Shown: positions 16,577 to 25,269, counted from the stretch's first letter. The stretch is DNA of 64,000 nucleotides from Levilactobacillus paucivorans (GCF_001437125.1 NZ_JQCA01000024.1:22563-86562), one strand, 5' to 3'. Numbers and translations are program-made. The notes: generated from the sequence alone by a model not told the origin.

Positions 16577-18736
16577 CTAATTATGACGTTTGTTTCGAAA
16601 ACCAGCTAACCCTATGGTGGCAACTAAGACAGCCATCCCCGCAACAAGCCAACTCGTAGAAGAAGCTTCATCAGTTTGCGGTAAAGTCGTCTGGATAGCC
16701 TGTTGGCTAACTGCCGAATTCTCATGGCTGGCTAAGGTTGCGACGTGCCCAGTTTGAGCCTTTGCGGTTTGACCGCCATGCTTGACAACCTTATCGGCGT
16801 TCCCATCGTTAGTAATCACGCCATGCCCAGTTTCAGGCTTTGCGCCTGGCTCGCCAATCGCCGCACTATCCCCATCCTGGTCTGACGTTTTATACGTAAA
16901 GGTAACGGTCGAGCCAGCTGTCGTGTAAATCCCAGTCACTGAACTTGGACTCGTTAATTCGTAACCATCCAATTTGGGCGCGGTAACTGTGTAGCTGTCC
17001 CCGACTGTCCCGGTCTCGACGTGTTGGCTAATGACATTGCCATTCTCATCAACATTAACTACCGTCACGGTTCCGGTCGTGATACCCGGCGTTGGATCCA
17101 CTGGGGTAACGGGATCGACGGGGTCTTGCCCATTAACGATGTTGAACGTCACGTAACCTAGATAAGTGTGTCCAGCACCATACTTGGAGCTGTAAACATA
17201 AATACTGTAAGTGCCATCCGGGACATCCCCATTGGCTGTCAGCTTGAAACCTAAGGCGTTGTCTGGGTCGGCACTAACCGTGAACAATGATGAATCATCT
17301 TGCTGGGTCTGCGCCCAAGCATCAAAGGTGGACCCCTTCACGTCAGCCGTTGGCGTTCCCGAAACGATGGTCCAGCCATTACCAAAGCGTGATAGTGCAA
17401 AGGTATTGTCCGGGTCCATCTGACCGGTGGCATCCTGAACCCCATTGACAACATCTGTGATGGGGTCAAAGCTCGTCTTAGTTGGCGTCAGCGTGTAAGT
17501 CTTGCCGCCAACTGTCTGGTAGAAAACCGATTGGGTACTGTAGGTTCCCGTACTGAAGTGATTATCATCTGCCCAGAAGCTCCCGGTGAACCCGGTAAAG
17601 TCTGGCAAATCACCACTCAACTGATTATTTTGAACGTTGACTTGTGCCAAATTAGTCCAGTTTGCTGGCGCTGGTAACTTACCCGTTAACTGATTACCAT
17701 CCACAAACAATTGGGTCAAATTTGGCAATTGCGTCAGCGAAGAAAGATCTCCCGTCAATTGATTGTCAGAGACCCGCAACTGCGTCAAATCCTGGTAGGC
17801 CGCGAAGCCGTCCACTGAACCGGTCAGTCCGGTATCGGTTAAGTCTAATTGTGTCAGCTTGGTGTTTTGGCCCAGATAAGTGCTCATGAAAGTCTCGGGA
17901 CTCATTTGCATATTAATCTTCACGGTCCCCGAAAAATCACTCCCGATCAGCATGTAAGTCTCAAGGTCTGGGGCAAAACTCATATCGATCAGCCCATTGG
18001 TGGGAACATTGTAGGCCCACTCAAAGGCGGTCAGCTTGGTAAAATACTGGAGCCCCGTCAGATCATGAATTTCACCGAAAGTGTTAACGTCGGTCTTTTG
18101 ATAACTCAAGAACAGTGGTGCACTGACATATTGGTAAAGGTTAGAGGCATCAATTGTCAGAAATTGATTATGTTCTGCCTGTTTAACTGCGGCGATCACC
18201 CAACCCTGAGTTGCCTTGTCTGGCATCCACTCATCAGCATTCTTGCCTACGATGGATGGGGCTTCTTTAACCAATGCGTTGGGACCCATCATCCGTGAAC
18301 TTTTTAGCTTCTGCGATGTCGGTTGTTCGTCGTGGGTCGCCTTGTCTTGTTCCTTAACATCCGAAACGACATCGGACTTTTCTACAGATTGATGGGGTGC
18401 TTGACCCGGTTGTTCATCCGGCTTGACATCCTGCACAGGACCTGGCGTCTCGGATGGGTGTTGTAACTTGTCAGCGTCAGCTAGTTTGCCTGCCTGGTCG
18501 TCATCCTTTGTGGCCTCCGGTTTAACGTCATCCTTAACTTCCGGCTGATCAGGTTGGTCCTTAGCAACCTCCGTCGTGGTGGGGTCAGCAACTGGGATGA
18601 CATCCGCCTGCGCCGTCGTGATCCCTGTCAAGCCTAAGCCCAACGCAATAACAGTAATGCTAGCGTAAACCCAGTGCTTGCCAGCCTTGTAGCTCTTGTA
18701 GTGTTCCTTGGCTTGTCCCATCATTGATGTTCTCAT
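16577..18736 (-). CDS. LPQTD-anchored leucine-rich-repeat surface protein with MucBP domain (LRR twin 2)
   Basis: 719 residues, with the same architecture as twin 1: signal with HYKSYKAGKHW, an acidic linker, MPDKATQGWVIAAVKQAE, LRR units (LTQLRVSDNQLTGDL, LTQLFVDGNQLTGKLP), a beta domain with TYTLTPTKTSFDPITD, a MucBP module almost identical to twin 1, and LPQTDE with RNKRHN tail. The ends of the two proteins are nearly identical while the LRR face differs. That is the pattern expected if ligand specificity diverged after tandem duplication. The ATG is at 18736 with the same ribosome binding site as twin 1. It has its own promoter and terminator, so the twins are independent units. Confidence 0.9.
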   Translation of the reverse strand: MRTSMMGQAKEHYKSYKAGKHWVYASITVIALGLGLTGITTAQADVIPVADPTTTEVAKDQPDQPEVKDDVKPEATKDDDQAGKLADADKLQHPSETPGPVQDVKPDEQPGQAPHQSVEKSDVVSDVKEQDKATHDEQPTSQKLKSSRMMGPNALVKEAPSIVGKNADEWMPDKATQGWVIAAVKQAEHNQFLTIDASNLYQYVSAPLFLSYQKTDVNTFGEIHDLTGLQYFTKLTAFEWAYNVPTNGLIDMSFAPDLETYMLIGSDFSGTVKINMQMSPETFMSTYLGQNTKLTQLDLTDTGLTGSVDGFAAYQDLTQLRVSDNQLTGDLSSLTQLPNLTQLFVDGNQLTGKLPAPANWTNLAQVNVQNNQLSGDLPDFTGFTGSFWADDNHFSTGTYSTQSVFYQTVGGKTYTLTPTKTSFDPITDVVNGVQDATGQMDPDNTFALSRFGNGWTIVSGTPTADVKGSTFDAWAQTQQDDSSLFTVSADPDNALGFKLTANGDVPDGTYSIYVYSSKYGAGHTYLGYVTFNIVNGQDPVDPVTPVDPTPGITTGTVTVVNVDENGNVISQHVETGTVGDSYTVTAPKLDGYELTSPSSVTGIYTTAGSTVTFTYKTSDQDGDSAAIGEPGAKPETGHGVITNDGNADKVVKHGGQTAKAQTGHVATLASHENSAVSQQAIQTTLPQTDEASSTSWLVAGMAVLVATIGLAGFRNKRHN

Positions 18737-18846
18737 GATTGCTTCCTCCTCGTGAAGTAAAACCTGCCCTAGTCAGTTCGTCCGTGTATGCGCTTTCAAT
18801 TTAATTTAAGTCATCAAGCAACATGCATTATTAATTCATTTATTCG

Positions 18847-18866
18847 CCACATATTTTAAAATGTGG
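18847..18866 (-). promoter_or_regulatory. Leader hairpin of LRR twin 2
   Basis: The arms CCACAT and ATGTGG are separated by 8 bases. This corresponds in position to the twin 1 hairpin but has different bases in the stem. Confidence 0.5.
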
Positions 18867-18886
18867 ATAATCGTCTCTACAACTGT

Positions 18887-18914
18887 ATTATAACTGAACT
18901 GGAAGGCATTTCAA
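18887..18914 (-). promoter_or_regulatory. Promoter of LRR twin 2
   Basis: TTGAAA (18914-18909), 16 bases, TATAAT (18892-18887), identical in boxes and spacing to twin 1. Confidence 0.75.
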
Positions 18915-19135
18915 GGATTAATCGTTAATCAGGTTCACTAGTCCCTGGGTTAAACGTTTTATCACGAATAAGGCCTGTCATCATTGCTATCACGCGATTC
19001 ATTCAAGATCGATTCAGACCGTGATTTTAGCTGATCGGCCTATTCACCGCCGACGATCGATCTGTCCTAGTTACCTCAATTTACTTTCTATCATCCACAC
19101 TTTTGAACCTGGTATGAACGAGTTCAACCTTCTAT

Positions 19136-19171
19136 TTACAAAAAGGGCGACACCCGCAGGCATCGTCCCCA
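19136..19171 (-). terminator. Probable terminator of the map operon
   Basis: On the minus strand GGGACGA and TCGCCC form a stem with one bulge, followed by TTTTTG. The stem is imperfect. Confidence 0.55.
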
Positions 19172-19189
19172 TACAATTTATCAATTTAA

Positions 19190-20059
19190 TTAAGGTCGTT
19201 GATCAACAATCTCACTGCCAGTAAACCGATAGACCAGCTGGTCGTCGATGGTCCGAACTAGCGGATCAATCATCTCCGCCCACAGCGGATTGGTCGACCC
19301 ATCCGCCAAGATCCGTTCGGTTCGCCGGAAGTAAACCCGCGCGCCCTTGGCCGGCTGAAGTGCCACTAATTCTGGCAAATCTAACACGGCCGCTCGATTA
19401 CGTTTGTTAATCTGGATATAGTTAATCAAGGCCTTGGCCAGATCACCTTGAATATCCACGATGTGCTTGTTCGCACCCAGAGGCAGGAAGGAATTCTCCG
19501 GATCACCCACCAACGTGACATAGCTCTGCCAGTCGTTGTGCACCGGCCAATCATGCCCGGGATTCTTACTCAACAACCGACGCGTTGGCGTGTCAATGTA
19601 TGGCAAGTGATTTTCAATTGCCTGTCCGTCACCTAAGTAAGCTGGCGTCTCCTGAAATTGTTGCTGGAGGGCCGCCAACGTTAACGGTGGATTGTCCAAC
19701 TGCCATTTCACCTGGGCCTGAACCGTCATCACGGTATCAATCTGCACGTGAGTGGCATTCTTCCACGACGGCCGTCCCTTCTCTGGGGCCGGTAAGGCCA
19801 GGAAAATGATCACCGACCCCACTGGCACATCCTCCAGTAACGATCCCTGATAGCGATTGCCGTGGGCGTGACAGAACGTGTAAAGAAAGTTTGGCGCCCA
19901 GACATAGGGATCTTCATTGTCACCACCGACAGCGTCCACGCCAATGGTCAGATCGGTCTCGGCCACGTGCACCGGGACCTCCTGGCGGACATTGTGTGGG
20001 ACTAGGAACACCCGTGGGGCATCCGCCAGTAGTTCCGTTAAAGTCCTCTGTTGTTTCAT
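19190..20059 (-). CDS. Hypothetical protein co-transcribed with map
   Basis: 289 residues from the ATG at 20059 with TTAGGAAAG just upstream. A longer frame to 20125 would overlap map and is rejected. There is no signal peptide or membrane segment. Visible features are a His/Cys/Tyr-rich middle (WAPNFLYTFCHAHGNRYQG), LPYIDTPTRRLLSKNPGHDW and a basic C-terminal part (VYFRRTERILADGSTNPLWAE). It starts 28 bases after the map stop, so the two form an operon. I do not recognise the family and assign no function. Confidence 0.75.
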   Translation of the reverse strand: MKQQRTLTELLADAPRVFLVPHNVRQEVPVHVAETDLTIGVDAVGGDNEDPYVWAPNFLYTFCHAHGNRYQGSLLEDVPVGSVIIFLALPAPEKGRPSWKNATHVQIDTVMTVQAQVKWQLDNPPLTLAALQQQFQETPAYLGDGQAIENHLPYIDTPTRRLLSKNPGHDWPVHNDWQSYVTLVGDPENSFLPLGANKHIVDIQGDLAKALINYIQINKRNRAAVLDLPELVALQPAKGARVYFRRTERILADGSTNPLWAEMIDPLVRTIDDQLVYRFTGSEIVDQRP

Positions 20060-20087
20060 CTTTCCTAACCCCACTTTCTTAACTGAC

Positions 20088-20876
20088 CTATGGTAACAAA
20101 TATTTAGCGTCGCGTTCGTGGTCAAATGACGTCAAAATCTTTGGCCCATCTTCGGTCACAACTAAGGTGTGCTCGTACTGACAGCTCAGGCTGCCATCGA
20201 CCGTGTGAATCGTCCAGCCATCGTCATCCGGGCCGGAACATTCATAGGAACCTACGTTAATCATGGGTTCAATGGTAATGGTCATCCCCGCCTTGAGACG
20301 CTTGCCGTGGCCGGCCTTACCGTAATGTGGCACATCAGGCCGTTCGTGCATCGTCGGTCCAATGCCATGGCCGATGTAATCCCGAACCACGCCGTAACCC
20401 AACTGGTTTTCCGCATAGTCTTGAATAGCAAACCCAATATCCCCGATACGATTACCCACGACTGCTTGGTCAATCCCTAGGTAGAGGGCCTTGCGCGTCA
20501 CGTCCATCAACTTCTGAACCTCTGGAGACGCCTTGCCCACCACGATGGCATGGCAAGCGTCGCTCAGGTACCCTTTGTAATCAATCACCGTGTCGAGCTT
20601 GATGAGATCGCCATTTTTAACGATGATGTCCTTGCTGGGACAACCATGACAGATGACATCGTTGACGCTGATACAGGTCGAGTATTTGTACCCTTCGAAG
20701 TTCAGTTCACCGGGTGTGGCCCCGTGACCCACGATGTATTTGTAGGAAAAATGGTCGATGTCCCAGGTGCTCATCCCTGGCTTAATGTAGTCTTCTAGTT
20801 CGTGAAACAGGCCAGCTAAAATGTCGCCCGCAGCCTGCATTCCCGCGATTTCGCGGTCTGATTTTAAAGTAATCAT
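20088..20876 (-). CDS. map: Methionine aminopeptidase type I
   Basis: 262 residues from the ATG at 20876 with CAGGAGGAC 4 bases upstream; the frame continues 35 codons further but without a ribosome site. Metal ligands of the pita-bread fold are visible: the Asp pair in LDTVIDYKGYLSDACH, His in IGHGIGPTMHERPDVPHYG, Glu in TIEPMINVG and Glu in QYEHTLVV. The enzyme removes the initiator methionine from nascent cytosolic proteins. A slight extension before the C-terminal Glu (SYECSGPDDDGWTIHT) is usual in lactobacilli. It is the first gene of a two-gene operon. Confidence 0.95.
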   Translation of the reverse strand: MITLKSDREIAGMQAAGDILAGLFHELEDYIKPGMSTWDIDHFSYKYIVGHGATPGELNFEGYKYSTCISVNDVICHGCPSKDIIVKNGDLIKLDTVIDYKGYLSDACHAIVVGKASPEVQKLMDVTRKALYLGIDQAVVGNRIGDIGFAIQDYAENQLGYGVVRDYIGHGIGPTMHERPDVPHYGKAGHGKRLKAGMTITIEPMINVGSYECSGPDDDGWTIHTVDGSLSCQYEHTLVVTEDGPKILTSFDHERDAKYLLP

Positions 20877-20910
20877 GTGTCCTCCTGTAAAATAGAAATG
20901 ATTACCTTTC

Positions 20911-20939
20911 AGTATACGCTTGCGATCGCCTAGCGCCAA
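20911..20939 (-). promoter_or_regulatory. Promoter of map
   Basis: TTGGCG (20939-20934), 17 bases, TATACT (20916-20911) on the minus strand. Confidence 0.6.
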
Positions 20940-21080
20940 AGGAAAAATGGACTGGATAACTACTGGCATACTTTCATACACGCCTTACATTACGCCAATA
21001 CCATTACTGGTTTCAACATCGGCGATGATGAGTTAATACCCATACTTAGTCGAAGCAATCCCTGGCAACCGCAGACGCCC

Positions 21081-21143
21081 AATTGAGGTGACCCATAGTT
21101 AACGCCTCAATTCGTTGACTTTTCAAGGGTGAGATGGTTTGAT
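21081..21143 (+). promoter_or_regulatory. Promoter with upstream dyad for the SnoaL-like gene
   Basis: TTGACT (21115-21120) and TTTGAT (21138-21143) are 17 bases apart. Directly upstream lies a perfect inverted repeat AATTGAGG-N16-CCTCAATT (21081-21112), placed where an activator would bind. Confidence 0.5.
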
Positions 21144-21176
21144 AGGACTATCTTGAACCACTAAGGAGTCTTATTG

Positions 21177-21509
21177 ATGGATGATTTAACGTTACCTACT
21201 GCGATTACGGCCTTCATCAACACCACGAACGCCAGCGATTCTGCCGGGTTTGTCGCCTTATTTACCGCCGATGCCGTTTTAAATGACTGGGGCACCGAGT
21301 ACCATGGCACAGACGGAATTGCTTCCTGGAACCAGACCGACAATATTGGCAAACAATCGCACTTCGAACTCGCCGACTTTCGTCAGACTGATCCCCGAAC
21401 CTGGATCGTCGACCTAGTGGTCACTGGCAATGGCTTCAACGGCACGAGTCCGTTCCAATTCACCGTGAGCGAAGACCACCTCCAAGAAGTTAAAATCCTA
21501 CCAGATTAA
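21177..21509 (+). CDS. SnoaL-like / NTF2-fold small protein
   Basis: 110 residues from the ATG at 21177, with AAGGAG 8 bases upstream. It begins with a helix (TAITAFINTTNASDSAGFVALF) followed by TADAVLNDWGTEYHGTDGIASW, the usual N-terminal pattern of the NTF2-like SnoaL superfamily, which then runs into beta strands. Members range from isomerases to binding proteins, so no reaction can be assigned. It is monocistronic with its own terminator. Confidence 0.8.
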   Translation: MDDLTLPTAITAFINTTNASDSAGFVALFTADAVLNDWGTEYHGTDGIASWNQTDNIGKQSHFELADFRQTDPRTWIVDLVVTGNGFNGTSPFQFTVSEDHLQEVKILPD

Positions 21510-21520
21510 ACCTGAAGTTT

Positions 21521-21548
21521 AGGCGAGCACGCGATGCTCGTCTTTTTA
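21521..21548 (+). terminator. Terminator of the SnoaL-like gene
   Basis: GGCGAGCA pairs with TGCTCGTC over a 5-base loop and is followed by TTTTTATT. Confidence 0.8.
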
Positions 21549-21883
21549 TTTGCCGGTAACAGCCGTCAAGGCCTGTGACATGGGCTAACTCACAAACTTT
21601 TAGTTAGTAAATAACGCCATATAGGCAAGATGTTTTTAGCCCGTTGAAGCCTATTCAATCGCCGTATTAAAGTCTTGTTATCCGGCTAAAATCCCCCCAC
21701 TTATTTAACAGTTCGATAGACACCACGCCTGTAAAACACGGGATTACTTTTATGGTTTAATCAATGTGTAAATAAATAGTTTTGTGGTAACATTACCCCT
21801 ATAAGAAACCATTCGACCGCAGCGTTCTCCTCGGGTTTTTCAACCGTCAGCTGCACGGCTAAAATGAGTGAGGAGAAATCACG
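21549..21883. other. Upstream region of the surface-protein gene at 21884
   Basis: About 335 bases without a credible gene. A block at 21780-21809 (TTTTGTGG-N12-TATAAGAAAC) aligns without gaps to 1422-1451 upstream of the paralogue at 1529, so it is a likely shared promoter element. Confidence 0.45.
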
Positions 21884-24424
21884 ATGAACATCCGCAAATT
21901 TGAGGACCATTCACAAACCACTAAGCTTCATTTCAAACTTTATAAAGCAGGAAAATTATGGCTGGTGGGCGCCATTGCATCAGGCGTTCTCGTTGCGGGA
22001 TTAAGTGTCTCAACCACTGCCAACGCCGCTACAAATGAAGACGGTGACGATGCTGCTGAAGTAGCAGATTCAGGAACAGTTACCGCGAAATCGGTGAAGC
22101 TAGTAACTTCATCCGCGGCTCCGGCTACATCTACTGCTGAACCAGCTCACTCTGTGGCTGCTCCGGCTACACCTACTGCTGAGCCAGCCCATTCTGTGGC
22201 TAGTCCGGCTCCGTCTGCCGCTGAACCAGCTCATTCTGTGGCTAGTCTGGCTTCGTCTGCCGCTGAACCGGCTCATTCTGTGGCTAGTTTGGGTTCGTCT
22301 GTCGCTGAACCAACACCAGCCTTTGCTGCCCCGATGGCGCTTTCAGCGATCGCACCACTCCCGGCATCCGATCCAACCATTCAAACAGATTCGGACAGCG
22401 ATGGAAAGCCGATCGCTGGAACTACCATCTCAACTGTACCTAGTTTGGGAAACTTCTACGTCAACGTAGGGGATAGTAATGTCATCCCCTATGACTCAAA
22501 AGCCTACGTTGGACTAGTTCCCTATGATGCCGAAAATATGAATACTTTTCCACAAGATGTTTTTGGCTTTTATGTTGTTCTACCAGCCTCAATTACGGCT
22601 AAACTAACTGATGTTCAGGACGCTGCAGATGCCTATGTTTCTGCTTTAAAAGCTGATGTCGATTCTGATGGGAAACCTTATGTCAGTATCGACACACTGA
22701 AGGTCTACCGTTTGGAGAATACGAAAGACGGCCGTTATGTCTTCTACTTCCAACCAAACAAGGGTGCTTCGTTTCAAAAAAAACCACTGAACAGTACTGG
22801 CACCGACAAGCGTACCGGCTACGGTAGTCAGGTTCATATGTACACCTTGGTCTCAACAGCCAATTCAGATGATGAGGGTCCAGAACCTACTTCTGTCGTC
22901 ATTAACAATCCCAATGGAAAAAACGGTGAGATTCCAACCTCAGACATCCTGTTCATGGGAATCGGTGATCAAACCTACCCTGGCGGCAACGACTACCAAG
23001 CTTACAGTGCCACGGATATCTCTGGAACAAGTGATTGGCCCGATGATAACGTTGTGGGTATCTACGCCGACAATGGGGCCAAGACTCTGACCTACGTTAA
23101 CATTAGTATTGCAGAAAAATATACAATCCGCGTGGCGGACACGAATGCGACCATCATAGGAAACACCAAGTTTCTTCCCGATTCAGTTTCAACGAAACCC
23201 GGGACGACCTACAACCCTAGTGATTATTTAACTCATGCGTTCTTGTCGAGCAAATTGAGTCACTCCGCATACTGGTATCCTTCTATTCAGTATGTCGGCA
23301 ACTCGACTAATCCGACACCGCAGACACTACCGGACACTGTTACTCTTGAGCCAAGTAAACTAGATATGACCGATAGCACTACCGGCTCGGACATCACCGG
23401 AAATATCTTCACCTTCCAAGTTTCACGAATCAAGACTAAACTCTCTGCGACCAATGCCACTTACTATGCTGGCACCACTAACGCCTGGAAACCTGAAGAC
23501 ACCCTCGGAGGGACCGCCCCAGATGGGACAGAACTTGACGTTGCCCAAGCTATCAAAGGTAATACCCCAACTTTGGGATCGATCGTGATGACCATCACTG
23601 ATCAAAACGGGAAAACCGTCCAAACCACAGAGCTGAATATTTCCGGCACATACACAGTGACATACAAGTATGACGACGCGCAAGGAAACACGAGCAGCGC
23701 CACATCGACAATCACAGTCAAACCAGCTGCCAGCACCTTAACCGTAGCGGACCAAGCCATCACAGCCGGCACTAAATGGACGCCAACCGATGCCATCACT
23801 GGCCAAACGGCCGTCGATGGGACTGCCATTACCACGCCATCGATGGGCACCGCAGCCGATGGTTCTAAACTTGCGGTTACTATCACGGATAGTGATAACA
23901 ACACGATCGACCCAGCCACCTTTGACGCTAGCACGCCGGGGACTTATACCCTGACCTACACGTACACGGATGCCAATGGTAATGTCGTGACCCCTGATGC
24001 GGTTACGCTGACTGTCAACCCACGCTCAATTCCCGATAATGGTGGCAATACCACGACAGGAAACACTGGCACAGACAATCCAGCAACCGATCCCGGGTCG
24101 ACGGGTACTGGCACGACAAAGCCAGGTAAACCGACGATGCCTTCTAAACCAACGACACCCACAAAGCCAATATTGAAGGCCGTTCACGCCCCTCAAGTTA
24201 CACCTGTACCCAAACAACTCGTTGAACACCCAATGGCCAAGGGTACCGCACCAGCAAAGGGCGTTCAACCGACCGGTGGTCATGCGATGACGACTGTTGG
24301 TCAATTAGCTAAAAACGACACGCTGCCACAAACTGGTGAACAGAACACACCGTGGTTAACTGAATTGGGGCTTGTGCTCTTGGCTTTGAGCCAAACTCTA
24401 GTAGTTCGCCGGAAACAAGATTAA
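21884..24424 (+). CDS. LPQTG-anchored surface protein, paralogue of the protein at 1529
   Basis: 846 residues, GAGGAG upstream of the ATG. The order is: signal with FKLYKAGKLW ending TANAA; four tandem 14-residue repeats AEPAHSVAxxAxxx (DNA 22136-22303); the conserved domain with FYVNVGDSNV, FGFYVVLPAS and GRYVFYFQPNKG, matching the protein at 1529; two Ig-like modules (TYTVTYKYDDAQGN, TYTLTYTYTDANGN); a Thr/Pro/Gly wall-spanning region; LPQTGEQNTPW; a hydrophobic segment; and RRKQD. It is exported and sortase-anchored, ligand unknown. The Ala/Pro/Ser repeats replace the acidic stalk of the paralogue. It is monocistronic. Confidence 0.9.
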   Translation: MNIRKFEDHSQTTKLHFKLYKAGKLWLVGAIASGVLVAGLSVSTTANAATNEDGDDAAEVADSGTVTAKSVKLVTSSAAPATSTAEPAHSVAAPATPTAEPAHSVASPAPSAAEPAHSVASLASSAAEPAHSVASLGSSVAEPTPAFAAPMALSAIAPLPASDPTIQTDSDSDGKPIAGTTISTVPSLGNFYVNVGDSNVIPYDSKAYVGLVPYDAENMNTFPQDVFGFYVVLPASITAKLTDVQDAADAYVSALKADVDSDGKPYVSIDTLKVYRLENTKDGRYVFYFQPNKGASFQKKPLNSTGTDKRTGYGSQVHMYTLVSTANSDDEGPEPTSVVINNPNGKNGEIPTSDILFMGIGDQTYPGGNDYQAYSATDISGTSDWPDDNVVGIYADNGAKTLTYVNISIAEKYTIRVADTNATIIGNTKFLPDSVSTKPGTTYNPSDYLTHAFLSSKLSHSAYWYPSIQYVGNSTNPTPQTLPDTVTLEPSKLDMTDSTTGSDITGNIFTFQVSRIKTKLSATNATYYAGTTNAWKPEDTLGGTAPDGTELDVAQAIKGNTPTLGSIVMTITDQNGKTVQTTELNISGTYTVTYKYDDAQGNTSSATSTITVKPAASTLTVADQAITAGTKWTPTDAITGQTAVDGTAITTPSMGTAADGSKLAVTITDSDNNTIDPATFDASTPGTYTLTYTYTDANGNVVTPDAVTLTVNPRSIPDNGGNTTTGNTGTDNPATDPGSTGTGTTKPGKPTMPSKPTTPTKPILKAVHAPQVTPVPKQLVEHPMAKGTAPAKGVQPTGGHAMTTVGQLAKNDTLPQTGEQNTPWLTELGLVLLALSQTLVVRRKQD
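22136..22303 (+). repeat. Four tandem 42-bp repeats
   Basis: Units begin at 22136, 22178, 22220 and 22262, each starting GCTGA(A/G)CC and encoding AEPAHSVA plus six variable residues. Near-identity suggests recent expansion, so copy number may differ between strains. Confidence 0.85.
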
Positions 24425-24439
24425 CTGAACAGAATTTCT

Positions 24440-24476
24440 AACGCGTTGCGGTCATCAGACTGTGACGCGTTTTTCT
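24440..24476 (+). terminator. Terminator of the surface-protein gene at 21884
   Basis: AACGCGT and ACGCGTT form the outer stem, GTC/GAC the inner stem, followed by TTTTTCTT. Confidence 0.8.
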
Positions 24477-24521
24477 TGTAAGATTACTGTAATCACCTTA
24501 TATTGGCACAAGAGGTGCCAT

Positions 24522-24752
24522 ATGAAATCCATAAAAAAGCAAAACTTAACTGGCGAAACTGTTCTGCCAATTCCTAAGGAAATTGAAGCTAACGCTGACT
24601 ACTACGATGTCTATTCCGGTCGAAACAAAGCCATTGTCTATTTGCCTAAAGTTCTTAATCCCTTTAACAACGCTGAATTTATTAAAACCCATCAACATGC
24701 CTTGCTTCAAGATGACCGACTTAAACCTCATTTACGACATAATGAATTCTAA
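24522..24752 (+). CDS. MazE/AbrB-fold antitoxin-like protein, no toxin adjacent
   Basis: 76 residues from the ATG at 24522 (AGAGGTG upstream); the longer frame from 24462 has no ribosome site. The start KKQNLTGETVLPIPKEIEAN has the pattern of a swapped-hairpin AbrB/MazE DNA-binding domain, and the rest (IVYLPKVLNPFNNAEF) resembles PemI/MazE antitoxins of lactobacilli. Normally a MazF-like toxin gene follows directly. Here the next 200 bases hold no open frame for one. It may be an orphan antitoxin or a stand-alone regulator. The family call is inference. Confidence 0.6.
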   Translation: MKSIKKQNLTGETVLPIPKEIEANADYYDVYSGRNKAIVYLPKVLNPFNNAEFIKTHQHALLQDDRLKPHLRHNEF

Positions 24753-24914
24753 CTGTCTATCGAAAGTCACTCCCCCTACTAGTACTAACGAAATCCGCCG
24801 CCAGTTTTTCGCATATTTTTCAAAAACTTTTTTCAAACTGTGAAAACTCTTAGAACAACGGGACTTTGGTCACGATTTCATAAGAAAATTACTCATTTCT
24901 TTTTAATTTTCCTG

Positions 24915-24942
24915 TTTACAAATCAAAAAAAGATGCTAGTAT
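24915..24942 (+). promoter_or_regulatory. Promoter of the asnA T-box transcript
   Basis: TTTACA (24915-24920), 16 bases, TAGTAT (24937-24942). It lies directly upstream of the T-box leader. Confidence 0.5.
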
Positions 24943-24960
24943 AGGTTTCACAAGATAAAA

Positions 24961-25240
24961 AACGGAGGAAAGACAAGTAAGATTCGTCAACCTGCCAGTG
25001 AGTTGGGAGCTAGTGAAAACCCAATCAGCGTTGACCTATCCGAATAACACTTTCTTAGTTGCTGACCGAACCAACCTTGGTTGAAGTAAGTTAAGCCGTG
25101 ACCGATACGTTACCATCGGTGGAGTATGATTGTACTCCAATTGAGCTGGTCTATTTTAGATAGACAACTTGGGTGGTACCGCGAAAGTAGCCTTTCGTCC
25201 CTTGATTTTCTGAGGGGACGGAAGGCTTTTTCTTTTGTCT
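24961..25240 (+). ncRNA. T-box riboswitch (tRNA-Asn sensing) controlling asnA
   Basis: The conserved T-box sequence GGGTGGTACCGCG is at 25171-25183. Just after it a terminator stem (AGCCTTTCGTCCC 25189-25201 with GGGACGGAAGGCT 25215-25227, then a T run) competes with the antiterminator. In stem I the specifier loop context GAATAACAC near 25044-25052 offers AAC, an asparagine codon, followed by the usual A. This matches the downstream asparagine synthetase. Uncharged tRNA-Asn should favour read-through. Confidence 0.93.
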
Positions 25241-25269
25241 TAATCCAACACGTAAAGGAGAAATGGACC

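Noticed and set aside
22136..22303. Tandem repeats as a CRISPR array
   Set aside because: Units are contiguous coding repeats with no unique spacers.
24583..24843. 86-codon frame overlapping the MazE-like gene
   Set aside because: Shifted frame within the gene at 24522, no ribosome site, and not similar to a MazF toxin.
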